From the NCBI GenBank assembly GCA_026874595.1, contig CM049309.1:73766426-73830425 (forward strand): DNA of 64,000 nucleotides, written 5' to 3'. A program made the position numbers and the translations under genes. Below the pieces are notes generated by a model that worked only from the letters and a program-made list of their open reading frames with translations, had not been told where the DNA came from and did no database searches. The stretch comes from Sipunculus nudus. Its lineage: Eukaryota > Annelida > Sipuncula > Golfingiida > Sipunculidae. Below, in pieces: positions 1 through 12,445 of the stretch; the first letter of the stretch is position 1, and each line of letters starts with the position of its first letter.

Positions 1-184
1 AGATTGTGACCTCAGAGTATGTCTTAGTTATTATATCCACCAAGAATTCTAAGACACTTGTAATTTAGTTGATCTGAATTGTGTAAGAGAATGCTGTTAT
101 AAAAAAATATATATTTTTCAGGGTAGTTAGATTATTGTTTTCAAGATTTCTAGTATTTGTATTGTTCTGTTTTCTTTTTTCTAG

Positions 185-261
185 GCATTGATACGACGAG
201 AATTGAACGAATTTAAGAGTACAGAGATGGAAGTACATGAAGAGAGTAGACAGTTTACAAG
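185..261 (+). CDS. PHACTR: PHACTR family protein (phosphatase and actin regulator), penultimate coding exon
   Basis: Internal exon between a pyrimidine-rich acceptor ending ...tttctag and a donor gtaaat. Reading from base 185 it gives 25 codons plus two bases: A-L-I-R-R-E-L-N-E-F-K-S-T-E-M-E-V-H, then EESRQFT. I recognise this as the C-terminal PP1-binding segment of PHACTR proteins, which is almost invariant from invertebrates to vertebrates. PHACTRs bind G-actin through RPEL repeats and protein phosphatase 1 through this C-terminal region, linking actin state to dephosphorylation of cytoskeletal substrates. The RPEL repeats lie upstream, outside the window. The split codon AG|G joins the exon at 811. 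Which PHACTR paralogue this is cannot be told; many invertebrates have a single gene. Confidence 0.9.
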
Positions 262-810
262 GTAAATCTCTACATGTTTTCTTGATCTGATGTAAGGGCT
301 TTGTTGTTGTAGACATTAGGTTTGGCATCTGGAGATTGTAAGGTTAAAAATTTGGTGTAGTTTCACACAACATTGCTTAAATGCCATTGTGTCCCAAGAC
401 ATTTAGATATAATTGGTTCTAAAGATGGTTCCAATATTTGGAAATTGCAATTAACATTGCATAATTTGTGAAAATATAACTTTGGAAAAATTGTACTGGG
501 CAGCCAATTTTTTTTGGTTAAACTTATATATTAGGTTGGTAAAAGGCTCAGCTGTCTTTTCTGGCGACCAGGGTTTGATCCCAAGTGTGGCTGTGACAGT
601 GCTTTGTTGTTTCCTGTCCAATGCCAGTGGTTTTCTCCGGGTTCTCATATATCGTACACCTATAAATACTACTGAAAGCAACCACCTGAGCCATGGAGAG
701 TGCCTTGATTAGTTATAATAAGTGTTTGCATAATTTATGTAAACTAAAAAAAGTTTTGAGTTTGTTACACTGATATCTGAACTCAGTTTGCTTCTTTTGA
801 TTCTTTGCAG
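262..810 (+). other. Last PHACTR intron, with a tRNA-derived SINE fragment
   Basis: 549-base intron with gt...ag ends (gtaaat...tttgcag), joining the two recognised PHACTR exons in phase 2. It holds the SINE-like fragment described separately at about 525-690 and otherwise nothing recognisable. Confidence 0.85.
525..690 (+). mobile_element. tRNA-derived SINE fragment
   Basis: An A-box-like stretch (aaggctcagctgtc, about 543-556) is followed by a B-box-like GGTTTGATCCC (572-582) at pol III promoter spacing. A body with 'gtggttttctccgggttctc' follows, a phrase I associate with invertebrate SINE bodies. It lies in the last PHACTR intron. No clean tail or target-site duplication is visible, so it is probably old. 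Confidence 0.6.
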
Positions 811-826
811 GTTTCATCGACCCTAG
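811..826 (+). CDS. PHACTR: PHACTR family protein, terminal coding exon
   Basis: After the acceptor ttctttgcag the reading frame continues as (AG)G TTT CAT CGA CCC TAG, giving R-F-H-R-P-stop. The RFHRP end is the conserved carboxyl terminus of PHACTR proteins and fixes both the splice phase and the stop. Only 16 bases of this exon are coding; the rest is 3' UTR. Confidence 0.9.
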
Positions 827-1138
827 GAGAGGTTTCTGCAATCATCAAGATTTGTGTTCATAAAGGCATCATTACATATTTTACCTTGAAACAAAAAAAT
901 GGATATCACCATGTGATAAGATCAGATCATCATAGCCATGTTCATCATCATTGCATGGAGAAGGACCTCACTGGACTGTCTTCTCCTCCCATTGGTGCTC
1001 ATCTCTTTAGCATATTTGAATATTCATGTTTGTACATTATAATATGTTAATGTGCCAGGTTCATTGGGGACTATACAGTGATAGGTATATAGATGGACAC
1101 TTTCAAATTCCAGCTTTGGACGGACTGCTTTTAGTTTG

Positions 1139-1174
<36 letters not shown>

Positions 1175-1600
1175 TATATATATATTCTAATTAGGTTATA
1201 CATTAATGGTCAAGGAGATTAAACTTATATAGTTAGAATATAATGCAAAGTCCCTTGGTCAAAACCTGTCTACCATGCTCAATCGTTGATTTTTGTAACA
1301 GTTAAAGACTACTGAAGTGTCAGTCGTGTGTGGAACAGGATTTTAGGAAAGATAAAAAAATATTGCAGGGCATGCAGAAATGAAAATACATTAACATGAT
1401 TTAAATAAAACTACTGAAGTTGTGTTCCCCATTTTCCCTTTAGAGGTTAATTAAAATTCATCTGAATACTGTTGCAAGTATATCTCCAAATATTATATAT
1501 GAGATGGTATTCCACAATTTATATTGTTGCTGCTCTTTACTCCTAAATATATTTTCTGTACACATTAACAATGAAATAAATATATTTTGTTTGTCTCATT
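827..1600 (+). other. Probable PHACTR 3' UTR
   Basis: Sequence after the TAG shows no further coding signal. An AATAAA at 1575-1580 followed by a GT-rich stretch (ttttgtttgtctc) is a plausible polyadenylation site; another AATAAA near 1404 is possible. A (TA)n run at 1141-1185 lies inside. The exact cleavage site is inferred. Confidence 0.5.
1141..1185. repeat. (TA)n microsatellite
   Basis: About 45 bases of TA dinucleotides with one phase break, in the presumed PHACTR 3' UTR. Confidence 0.9.
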
Positions 1601-1674
1601 ATGATTCAGGTATTCAAAACTGTTTAAGTATCATGTTGCTAAGCTGAGTGATAGAAGAACGAAAGATTTTGTGT

Positions 1675-2660
1675 TTCATGGTGTCACTCTGTGACATGTC
1701 ATTGCCATACCTCCTCGTGTCACATTGTGACATGACATTGTCATGGATTTCCTGATGTTGCTATGTGACATGACATTCACATGAGTCCCCTTGGTTCACA
1801 TTTTGACAGATCATGTCATTGTCATGTATCACCTTGTGTCACATTTAAACAGGTCATGTCATTGTAATGTGTCATCTAGTGTCACATTTTGATGGGTCAT
1901 GTCATCATCATGCATCACCTGGTGTCATATTTCGAAAGATTCTCATTCTCATGTGTCTCCTGGTGTCACATTTCAACAGGTCTTGTCATTCTGGTGTCAC
2001 ATTTTGACAGGTCTTGTCATTCTCATGTGTCTCCTGGTGTCACATTTTGACAGGTCTTGTCATTCTCATGTGTCTCCTGGTGTCACATTTTGACAGGTCT
2101 TGTCATTCTCATGTGTCTCCTGGTGTCACATTTTGACAGGTCTTGTCATTCTCATGTGTCTCCTGGTGTCACATTTTGACATGTAATGTCACTGTCTTGT
2201 TTCACCTGGTGTTACATTGCTACAAGCCATGTTAGTGTCATATTATGACAGGTTATGTCATTTTACTGAGTCCCCTGTCTTCACATTTTGACAAGTCATG
2301 TCAGTGTCACACACTAAGAGTCATGTCAATGTCATGTGTTTCATGGTGTCACATTACCACAAGCCATATTAGTGTCATGTCTCATGGTGTCATACTATGA
2401 CAGGTCATGTCACTCTAATATGTTTTCTGTCTTCACATTTTGAAAGGCCATGTCAGTGTCACAGACTGACAGGTTGTGACACTGACTGGTTATGTCAATG
2501 TCATGTCTTCTGGTGTCACATTGTTATAGGGCATGTTAGTGTCTGCAGATTCCTGGTGTCACATGACAAAAGTCATGTCATTACCTTGTGTCTCCTGGTG
2601 TCACATTGTCATGGATCATGTCAGGGTGAATATTCTCCCAAGGTCTTATTGTGAGAGGTC
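1675..2660. repeat. 43-bp minisatellite with degenerate flanks
   Basis: Between about 1990 and 2175 four almost identical 43-base units stand head to tail. Each reads tcacattttgacaggtcttg, then tcattctcatgtgtctcctg, then gtg. On both sides, out to about 1675 and 2660, the same words (gtcatgtcattgtcatg, ctggtgtcacatt) recur with growing divergence, so the core looks like a recent homogenisation inside an older array. Short open frames through it are repeat translations. Confidence 0.85.
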
Positions 2661-5600
2661 ATGTAATTGTCATAAGGGTTACAGCTGCTTTTTCATCTGC
2701 ATTGAAAGAGTTGCAGAAGTTTTCATACTCTACATTCTGGCCACAAAATATGTAGAATGTCAGGACTTAATAACTGTCAGTCCTGTTATTATTGTTGCAT
2801 GGCCTGTTAGCAGCTACCATATTAAAATACCTTTTGAGTTCAACAACGTAGAATTTTCCACAGTGATGAGGCTAGAAGTCCTCTGCACTGAAAATCACAT
2901 TAGTTGAGGTAAAGAAATTGTTTAGTCACTTTACCCATATCCACACCTGTAGCTGTGCAAGTGGAAAGCCAGTTTTGAAGGTGAAGGTTCTCTGTCTCCT
3001 GCTGTAAAGCCTATTTTATGTTACTAAAGAACTTACATGCCATATAATGCTTGCTAATAGAATGAAAGAAATTTTTTTTTGCAAATACTTGCAACAGACT
3101 GAAGTACTCATTTGTACCTATTCATGTGGCCTCATTGATGGGCATTATATGTAGGTGCTCTTCTTTTTCTCTTCTGATCCCTTAAAATACATTAAAACAT
3201 TATTATACAAGAGTATAATCTGGTGTGTTTATATCAAATCTGTTTTTTTTTTCATTGTGAGCTACATTTATACCTTTCCATTTCTATTTTCATAATATAT
3301 ATTGAGTAGGGCATTTAATAGGTCAGATTTAAATCCTGTGAATAACAAACCTTGTAAGGAATATGGTCTGTTGAATCAGCTTATGTTACGCGATATATAA
3401 TACCTTTAGCATAGGTGATAATTAGTAAATAAACCTGTAGAATGGCTTATGAAATAAACTTTATCTCCACTCATGCAAAATATTGGAAAATAAATATATA
3501 GACTAACATAAATATACCCAGAATTTCCCTTTTAAGACAGAACACTTAAAAATTTACCATTTCCACCTATGAAGGATTCTCCTGAACTGAACAGTCCAGA
3601 ATTTTTTTGTAGTTGGCATGGAAACGAGGAATACAAGTTAATAAAAATTAGTTAAACAGTTGTTCTTCATAAACTTTTATGATATATTAATGCCTTAAAA
3701 TTTTGTTCCTTCTTAGTGACTTTGGTGCTAATGAAATTGTATAATATCCAGTCTGTTTACAAAATAGTGATGAATTGATGATAACATACAGCAGAGGTGT
3801 AAACCAAAGTTTTGTGGTTATAATTCAGTCATCTTTGCTACAGATATTGAATGTACATTTATATAATGAATATAATGCTGGGTATTATATTGTTGTTTTG
3901 AAATCAGCAACACAAGAATGGTGTTCATTCCATGTCAAGAATGCCCTTAACTCCTGCCTTCTTTACATACTACTCAGAAAACTTCAGTGCTGTTATAAAG
4001 ATAATTGAAACTTTGAATACAGATTTGATTAAGTGAAAGGTTAGGCCTGAAACAGGTACCAAATTTTGGACCAAAAATACTTCATAGGCAATACCCAACT
4101 TAGACTGTCACGCTAACTGCCATAGCACTGCTGTGAAAGAAGTATACAGTCATCTGTTTACTGATGCAAAATAAGAATAAATTTGACTTTGTGATGGTTT
4201 AGTGATATCCCAGTGAAGGAATAAATATAATTGAAGTGAAAATTACTCCAAAACATACTTAGTAAATGTAGCTAAGGTGTAAAGCCCAACAGTAATGAAT
4301 AAATATAGACTGCCTGTAAGTTTACAGTAATATTCAGATAAGCCTGTACACCCACCAAGTACTAGGGTCCAAATTGTTCACCCTAGTTCTCTGTATTATC
4401 TGTACTAAAGTATACTCCTTTCAGCCCTATGCAAGATGGCACAAAGTGTTGATGTTTATTATGTTTACACACAGTGTAAAATTTTGGAAATTACTTTAAA
4501 AAATATCGAATGGTTAGCATTGTCTGTTCCACCAATTAGCTGTTTTGTATCACACAGAGAATGAACAGCATATTAACAGCATATTTAGTACAATATATAA
4601 TTTGATATGTCATTTTCTATGCTTTGGAGGTGATCATTGACTGTACAATGATTTGATATATGTTATTTTCTTACACAGTGATTGACAGATAACTATTTTC
4701 AAATACAATGAAAGGTTTCATATGAAAGTTTTGGATGATTATGAGTTTATGCGAGTTGTCCACATGAAATATGAATGCCTGAATCTTGACCTTTTTCTGT
4801 GATCATTGTTACTGGTACAGCATTTTCTAGCAGTAGATGACTTTGTACCCAGATATGATGTTATATCATTTTTTTTCAGATATGATAAGTGTGCAAGTAT
4901 ATAAATGTATATATCACTATAATTATATTTTTAAGATTTAATTTCTGCACACATCTTGAGTTTATCACATGGTCATTATGTTGACTAATTCCCTCATAGT
5001 GTAGCTTCTGTACCTTTGCGCTGGAGAATGTTTAAATTGCATACAGACATAGATAAAAAACAATTAGGAAAAATAAATCTGGGATTAATCATCCCATTGG
5101 CTCTACCTCTGGCATGGTTGCAATATTTAATATCTCTTATGCTAAAACATGACATTTTAAAGATCATGGAATAATTAATTATTAACTCAGTTGAATGATG
5201 AGGTCTTTTGTAATTGTGATTCATACATGATGATCAAACCATGCATTAACAACCCAGGAAAATGAGCATTAAACATATTAATGACAGTGGAGAATGATCA
5301 AAACATGTTTGAAAAATGTAGAATTCAAATATTAATTATACTATTTTAACATAGGCTGGTGTCTTGTGTACCCATATAAATATGACTTGGTTATCACTCA
5401 AGCACGGCATGCACACTTTAAGTTAAATGGAAGAACAGTATGCTGTAAAAAAAACTGAATGGATAGGAACAGGTGGTTGTGTAAAAGAAATTATGTGAAG
5501 AATGATCTAGCCGGCATGGATTAATGATGTGTATATAATTATAGGTGGAAGAATACAAATGTTATCTTATTACGTGTGATGAAAAAAGTTGTGATTATTA

Positions 5601-5834
5601 TTTGTAAGACTGTTATTCAGACAATAATTCCACAAACAATTTTCCTCATTTTGTATACTACAGACACAACACAGAACTGGTTCACATTTCAGCATTATGA
5701 CGTAAAGATATGCTTGGACAAACGATGTTGCCATACATGTTAAACAGATTGCAATACGTAATAGGTGAAATATAATGGTTGTGATTTTGTGTAGTCTGTG
5801 GAGTTTTGTTTTCATTAAGCTGGTTTATAAACCT
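2661..5834. other. Gene-free AT-rich intergenic stretch
   Basis: No exon with credible splice signals plus protein-like composition, and no RNA gene, was found on either strand. Open frames here are short and have no family signature. Sequence looks mostly unique. Confidence 0.55.
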
Positions 5835-6356
5835 GGGGTCTGTTTCAATAAAGTGACTTAAGTCATATTTTTTGACTAATTGCGCTAAAGTCCAAGGGAT
5901 AGGCGTATATTACATTTTTAGTCATTTTGATGTCGTAATAGAATGTTTTTCCACCACACTAGCGACATCTTCTGGCGACTGCTGACAATAAATATTTTAG
6001 GCTGTCCATAATATGTCATTAAAATGTTATTAATATCTCTGTTTATAAAATTTAAAACAATTTTTTTTAAGAGATGAGGTTCTTGGCGGGCGGTGTAACT
6101 TGCATGTATCTGTTTTCCTTAACAAACCTCGCCCAGCCGGGTAACAGGACCTAAACACAGTCACAGCAGACGACAGTTGCGCGCAGTGCGTATGCTAATA
6201 GAAACTTGATTCCAGTCTCCCTACAGAGGTCGCGACCGCAACGTGGTTGTTGCGAAAGCATGTAGCAGAGTGGCCTCTGGTCGAGATCATATTCATTCAT
6301 GTGATTAAGGTGTGCTTCAGGACTTTTGCCAAAAAAATGTTATTGAAACGGACCCC
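5835..6356. mobile_element. MITE-like element with terminal inverted repeats
   Basis: The left end GGGGTCTGTTTCAATAA (5835-5851) is the reverse complement, with one mismatch, of the right end TTATTGAAACGGACCCC (6340-6356). The 522-base span has no reading frame of note. Such 'ggggtccgtttca' ends are, to my knowledge, typical of non-autonomous DNA elements in marine invertebrates. No clear target-site duplication could be fixed. Confidence 0.6.
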
Positions 6357-7179
6357 CAAGTGTCACGTTTTGTGACGCCATAATGGCATACAGGTTAAAG
6401 AAGTCGGACTGTAACCCATTGTGTACACGTATTCGCATATTGACAATGTACTTGAAGACAAAACTCATTTCCATCAGAGGTCGCCTTCTGTCTCAAATTG
6501 ATTTACGGTTACGGTAGTACTTCGGTTCATGATCTTCGCCACCCAAAAAGGCAATATTGAGAAATATCAGGTTCAAAGTATTGAGTTTCTCCAACTCTCT
6601 GTCCTCATGTGAAATAATAATAATAATATTGATGCTGAGAAATCTGCCACGACGAGAGCTATTATGTACCAGTATTAAAGTTTGGTGTATGGCGGAATAA
6701 CGGTGCGTTAAAAAATATATTTTGAATCGCATCGTATCCTTTCCAAATACAGCAGACAGGTAGCAGATTTGAGCGACCTCTGTTGGATTGTACACTCACT
6801 ATCTTCTGATGAACCCTACCTCTATCATCATATTCTTAAACAGCTTTGTAGATATCCAGCTTTTTATTGTTTACTATGCTTTGGAGATCATGTTACATCG
6901 TCAGAACGTAGAAATAATTGACGAACTGTTTGATCCCATTAAATATATGTGTTTTATTGAAACTGGCTCCAATGTAAATAAAATCTCTGAGAAGACAACG
7001 GAAAGCAGGGATTATATTACTGACAGGGCATTCATTCCTCATGCTCGTTAGTGATGTATAATAGTGCAATATGGTCCCATTATCTATGTATTAAAAATAA
7101 AACAATCATCTTCAAGTGTGAATGGGAAGAATACGTATGGTTTAGCGCACTTTGATAGTCCAGTACACAAACGTGTGTT

Positions 7180-7186
<7 letters not shown>
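6357..7186. other. Intergenic, nothing recognised
   Basis: No gene, RNA or repeat family recognised. Open frames up to 100 codons on both strands lack splice context and family motifs. Confidence 0.45.

Positions 7187-7272
<86 letters not shown>
7187..7272. repeat. Compound (CA)n(TA)n microsatellite
   Basis: About 24 bases of CA repeats run directly into about 62 bases of TA repeats. Ile-Tyr and Val-Cys frames through it are artefacts. Confidence 0.95.
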
Positions 7273-7274
<2 letters not shown>

Positions 7275-8440
7275 CAAATTAAAAAATAATAGTAATAAAA
7301 CAGTCTAGACATGTTTAGGAAATTCTTGTCCAAATATGCTACCCCATGTCATGATCCACCCAGTGGTATCGATAGTGTTGTTTTGTGCCTACAGATGTCT
7401 CTGTTGACAGCAATGACCAAACCGGAGCATGAGCGTTGTTTCATCCAAAGAACCAAGTGCCTCAAGTCACTTATGCACCTCCCTGTAAATAGTGCATATT
7501 TTGGTCAATATTTTCGGTATGCTGTCTTAAAGAGTGAACAAAAAGAAGCAAAAAAAGTGTAACATACTCGACTGCCTGCAGTTTTAATATAGCTTAAGTA
7601 TCGCATATATACCGTAGAGCTTTAACTTTTATCTGGATATAGAAAAAAAGGGTTAGCCTTATTATATTAAACTCAAACATTGCATATATATATATATATA
7701 TATATATGGGATTTGTTCGTATATGTCATAAAAGAGAGAAATATACCTATATTTTAAAAAGTGATATTATATATATATAAATAATGTTGTAAGATTATAA
7801 GATTGTATGAACATTCATTCACATTCTAGAACAGAGGTACGGCGCTAGTGACAGTGGTTAGAGTGAGTGGCATGTTGCAGGATTGTTATAGGACGAGTAA
7901 CATTATTCACATAGATATCTAACTGTTGAACTAACCTTATCTATACTTTGGTACAATGTAACCTCTACATGACTCTGTGAGAGAGCCTCTGTGGCTAGAG
8001 TCCCGGGGTCCTCCAGTACACCGTGCCAAGACCCTTCCAGGAGAGGATCTGTGATCGGCTTTTACATATGGACTGTCATTCGCTGTCTTTCTCACTTTAT
8101 ATGTGTTTGTCAGTTACTGGTATTTATAAATCTTTGTAACTGGCTGAAGTTCATATAATTATATATATGTACAGATTTCCATGCACACACCATAACCTGT
8201 AATATGTCATTTTATAATAAATGAATTCATATGGTATATTGTGTCACTCTTCACTACTTAAACTGAGTTGTTCGCGTAGATTGCCACCTAGCGTCATGTT
8301 AAAGGACTGTTCATAGTACGCCGATCAGTCGACGATTCAGGTTATAGATAACTCTGTAAGGCCTTGTTCCGCTCGTTTGTGCCTCTATAGACACGAGGTC
8401 GATGTTGGATTACCAGCCTTCCTGTCGTCACCGAGGAGCG
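7273..8440. other. Intergenic, nothing recognised apart from a short (TA)n
   Basis: A (TA)n run lies at 7684-7707. The rest shows no gene on either strand. Confidence 0.45.
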
Positions 8441-9690
8441 GATCTCGATCCCCTCCGCCATTTCAGCAGCTGCAACCTTTTTAGTCCAGATGACTTTCAG
8501 TCATGTTGAGCTATAGCGATCACCCTTTGTCCGTCGTCTTTTCGCCGACCGGCCGTTTATCACTGGACATCCAGGGAGGTCAATAAAAAACCTCTATGGA
8601 AACCTGAAATTATATCCCTTTGTCCTATATCCTCCTCCGAGCCATGGTTATCGTTTGTGCACCAATGGATAATTAAAAAGTCTGATTAAAAGCTCCAGTG
8701 TCGAAAAACTAATGCATGAAAGGCCATGAATTTTACTTAGCTTATTGATCATGAAAAGTTTCATCAGCTGCTTAAAACTGTTGGCGCCACGTATATTTTT
8801 CTATTTTTGAGACCCTGAAATGACAGCAATTGTGTCAGTTTCTCTGCTGTGGTTTCATGCCCTGTCCCTAAACCTTGTATTTATTGATCATGACTAGTTT
8901 TTCGGTTCCCAAAGACAGGTGGTACCACCTGTATCTTGTCTATAATTAATACATTTTTATCGAACCTGTGTGCTTATGTGATGGTGCGGCGTCGGCCGTC
9001 GTCCGTCCTTAAGTTAGCCCATACTATCTGTAAAACGGTAGGAGCAGTCATTTGTTAAAAATAATGACGGACTGAGATTATTTTGAGGCCATCTGCATCA
9101 ACTTAGATTTTACAGGAAAAAAAGCTAAAAAAAATGAATAAAAGTATTCTTTTCCAAAACTGTTCAGCCAAATTGTTTAAAATTTTACAGAAATAATCCA
9201 AGAAACAAGCTCTCTCAAGTATGTTCAAATAGTTTCAGTGTGTGATAATTGCAGAGTCACAGGAAGCTGAACTTCGTCATTTGGCTAAGAAGCATATTAG
9301 ATCACAATCTCAGAAACCACGAGAGCTATAGCATCATTAAAAATTAAGCAAATGTTGGTCACATGACTCATATTTGAAATTGGGGTACTGCATGGTGGCG
9401 CTACCTGCATCAACTCTTTTTCACAGGGTCATCCGTTTTCTCGACATTATCCCATAACATCTCAGAAACGGCAAGAGGTAGCATTACGGGGAACAAGCTA
9501 AAACCCTTTGAAATCTTGTCCAAAATCAGCTAAATTGTTTAACATTTCACAGAAATGATCCAAGCTATGAGCTCCCTCAAGTTTGTTCAAATGGTGTGGG
9601 TTTAGTTAATTTTGGCCGAGTTACAGGAATTTGAAATTAGTAATTTGGCTTAAAAAACTGATGAAATTAGTAATTTTGCTAACAAACTGG
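8440..9690. repeat. Degenerate copies of the GGTGGCGCCACC / GTCCGTC repeat family
   Basis: The segment at about 8484-8540 (agtccagatgactttcagtc, then gagctatagcgatcaccctttgtccgtc) is a diverged version of the head of the array at 14451. Imperfect GGTGGCGCCACC cores occur near 8785, 8930 and 9397, and a 'ggtgcggcgtcggccgtcgtccgtcc' phrase near 8982-9008. Blocks around 9165-9245 and 9525-9600 (caaattgtttaa, acagaaatgatccaag, gctccctcaag) are tandem relatives about 365 bases apart. Non-coding. Confidence 0.6.
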
Positions 9691-9695
9691 ATAAG

Positions 9696-10184
9696 AGAGG
9701 CAGAACAACTGACTACAAGGCCCAAGTTCGAAGTGTAATGGAATACGCATCACTTTCATAGATAAGTGCTAGCCCAACAACACTTGGATTACTGGACTCG
9801 ATTCAAAGGAAAGCGTTTCGAATTATTGGTGTGGGAGAGGATGAAGCCAGATCAAAACTAAACATCGCAACTCTCCATCAAAGGCATCAGGTGGCAGCAG
9901 CCACAGTCCTTTACAAAATGAACACCAGCATATGCCCAACAGACCTTCGTGCTCTGTTTCTTCGGCAATATGTTGTCAGGAGAGCCACTCGTTCCAGCCT
10001 GTCAATGCCTTGCCATGCCCTTGCAATACCTGTATCAAGAACCATTTCCACCGGCCGGACTTTCATCCACGCTGCAGTACATGTCTAGGACAGCCTGCCA
10101 GATAACGTAGTTAGCGACATCACTGGAAATGGTGTTACATCCTTCAAGAGTAGAGTGCATGAGCATCTTATGTCATGTGCCTGA
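9696..10184 (+). pseudogene. Non-LTR retrotransposon (LINE) ORF2 C-terminal fragment, inactivated
   Basis: One frame reads YKAQVRSVMEYAS, LLDSIQRKAFRIIG, TLHQRHQVAAATVLYKM and DSLPDNVV, ending SFKSRVHEHLMSCA-stop. This pattern (RS-EYAS, LD-IQRKA-R-IG, then a 'V-DSLP' block) is the region after the reverse-transcriptase domain of jockey/CR1-type LINEs. The frame is intact in length but has two TAG stops, at 9759-9761 and 10086-10088, each where the family has Trp (TGG to TAG). No 5' part of the element is present, so it is a dead 5'-truncated copy inside the local repeat cluster. Confidence 0.8.
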
Positions 10185-12217
10185 GGCTACGCCCCTGCAC
10201 TCCAGGTTACTTCTTGCTGTGAACCACTGATTAGGCCATGTGGCTATCTATCATAATGCCTATGCTAGTTCATGAAATATTCATCCCTCATTCACTTCAG
10301 CATTTTATATAAAAAAGTAAGCATACTTACATAACAATCTCAGAAATGGCAGGAGCTAGCATCACCAAATTCTAAGCAAATGTTAAACACGACTCATATT
10401 AGCCGCCGACCTCGACGTTTCTGTTGCGTCGCCGGCCCACCAAAGGGCTAACTGGGGTTATAGCACGATACGATCTGTTACTCTTAGAAAGAAAATTAAA
10501 TAAAAATATTTCCTATGGTTTTAGCAAACCAATGTTCACATAATGTTGTATGTCGAAAGGCCTGTAATAAAAAATAACCAGTCTGGAAAGCATGAAGCAC
10601 CTGTAACATCAACAACTGATAGTATTTGTCCAGAGAGAATTGAAGCATTAACAGCCCCGGTAGACATCTTGCATTTGGTGGCAGTCCTGTATAAGGCTTT
10701 TGGCCTGTGTACTGTTATGTTCATATTTTTATTTCCTTGGTGCAAAATAGGGCTGAGAACAGAACAGTAATGTTTTCTAGTGGTCAAATATACAATACAC
10801 ATAGATGTACTGAACATTAATCAATGGATATATGTTAAATCTCACAGTTGTGTATGGAGTGTTATAATCACAGTTAACTGCAGGAGCAATCTATGGACTC
10901 CACAATGCGTCAGTCAATGAAAAAAAGCAATTGAGGAGTTCATTCTTATGGGCTAGAATCATATTTGAAATTGAGGGTTTTGTGGCGGCACCTGCACTGG
11001 ACTGCAATATTATTCTGAAAAATGCTGTTTCAACCCCAGTAATACTGCACAAAAATGATTCTTAGGTGGCCTTTGTTCAAGTTTACTCAAAGGAATTTTG
11101 GCTGAATTATTGGACCTTTATCAGTGAAATGACTGTGAGATACGCTGGTAAACAAAACTAATGGATGTTTGTAGTAATAGATTGCGAGCTCTGTGGGTAT
11201 AAAAGCAGAGCAATACAGGCAGTATAAAATATTGGTTTCCATAGTCTTGGCAGACTGTCAACTGTTTCAGATTTTGCAACAGGCCAAGAGTTGAGCCAGT
11301 GGAGTAGCCACACCTGGCAAATTAGGTCAGCAACTGCCTTGGTCAGCTAGGCTCCCCACTCGATTGACATGATGCATAAACAGCTGTGGCTCAATGCCAG
11401 GATTAAAAGTAGGACTTGTGCTCTCATTTAGCTGCTCCTGTACACTACTGATGTAGATATTGCATTTTCATGGTTAGTTCAGTATGGCGATGCAGTTACC
11501 TGAATGTTTGCATTTCTATAAATCTAGGATAGCTTTTCCCGATCACAAGACTGCGGCACCACCTACAATAATTTTTGTGTAGATTATATCCCTACATATT
11601 TCTCATCTGTGCACATAACTCAAGGATATTTTGATGTATCGGCCTAAATTTTGCATGCCCTTGAATCCTTCTCCTACACATAACAGGTGGCGCCACTTAC
11701 AATAATGTAGGCACAGTGTATGTCCCTGAAAATGTGTATACACTTGCATCTCTGAAAGTTTTATCATATACAAGACTGGTGGCGCCACCTACATTTTTTT
11801 TGGTTTGCATACACCTATGCGCATAGCTCAGGATTGGCGTATCAGTCTTAAATTGTACATGTCCGTATATCTCGTATAGCTTTCTCCTATACAAGACCAG
11901 TGGTGCCACATACAGTTGTTTTTGTGTTGTATGCATCCTTGCACATTAGATTTGACGTATCGCCCCCTGTTAGATGAATTTTCTCTTACACAAGACTGGT
12001 GACACCATCTACGACCATTTCTGTGTAGTGTACATTCATAAAAATTTCTCGGGAGTGATATGACATATTCTGACTTTTTCTGTTTTTTTGCGCGTCCATG
12101 CATCTTTGATAGGCTTCTATTACACAAGCCTGGCGGCGCCACCTTCAATAATATATGCGTAGCATCATTCTGTACTTCAAATCTGAGTAAAAATCACAGA
12201 TATCTCATTCTCCTTCC
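10185..12217. repeat. Dispersed, diverged GGTGGCGCCACC repeat units
   Basis: Half-units with the phrases 'cagaaatggcaggagctagc', 'catagctcaggat' and 'ggtggcgccac' recur, with palindrome cores near 11553, 11686, 11780, 11905 and 12131. They alternate with roughly 100-150 base spacing between 11540 and 12150. No gene recognised; open frames on both strands here are translations of these units. Confidence 0.55.
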
Positions 12218-12445
12218 AGAAGCGGATCCAGATATCTCTTTCTTATTCCAGAAACGGGTCCAGGGGAGGGGTCCAGGGGGTCCCGACCCCCCCCCCCCCC
12301 TTTTCAGCCGCCGCAACCTGTTTTAAAGGGTTTCAGCCCATATTTTTGCAGCCTGGACCCCCTTTTCCGGACTTGGAGACTTTTTTTTTCAGAATTATTC
12401 AATAGTCCTCCTATGTTTGTCCTCTTCTTTTCCTGAATCCTGGAC
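12218..12445. repeat. Palindromic GC-rich dispersed repeat, copy 1 (gcggatccag ... polyC)
   Basis: Begins agaagcggatccag, carries a poly-C tract next to 'gtccagggggtcccgacc', then 'cagccgccgcaacctgtttt' and 'ggacccccttttccgg'. Related copies are at 44471-44630 and 60303-60510. The 'ggatcc' and 'ggtcc...ggacc' elements make it foldback-like. Non-coding. Confidence 0.6.

Noticed and set aside
7064-7333. Ile-Tyr and Val-Cys repeat proteins
   Set aside because: They are translations of (CA)n(TA)n; the same holds for the frames at 20018-20185, 24045-24287, 42985-43252, 54275-54664, 60525-60776 and 63139-63537.
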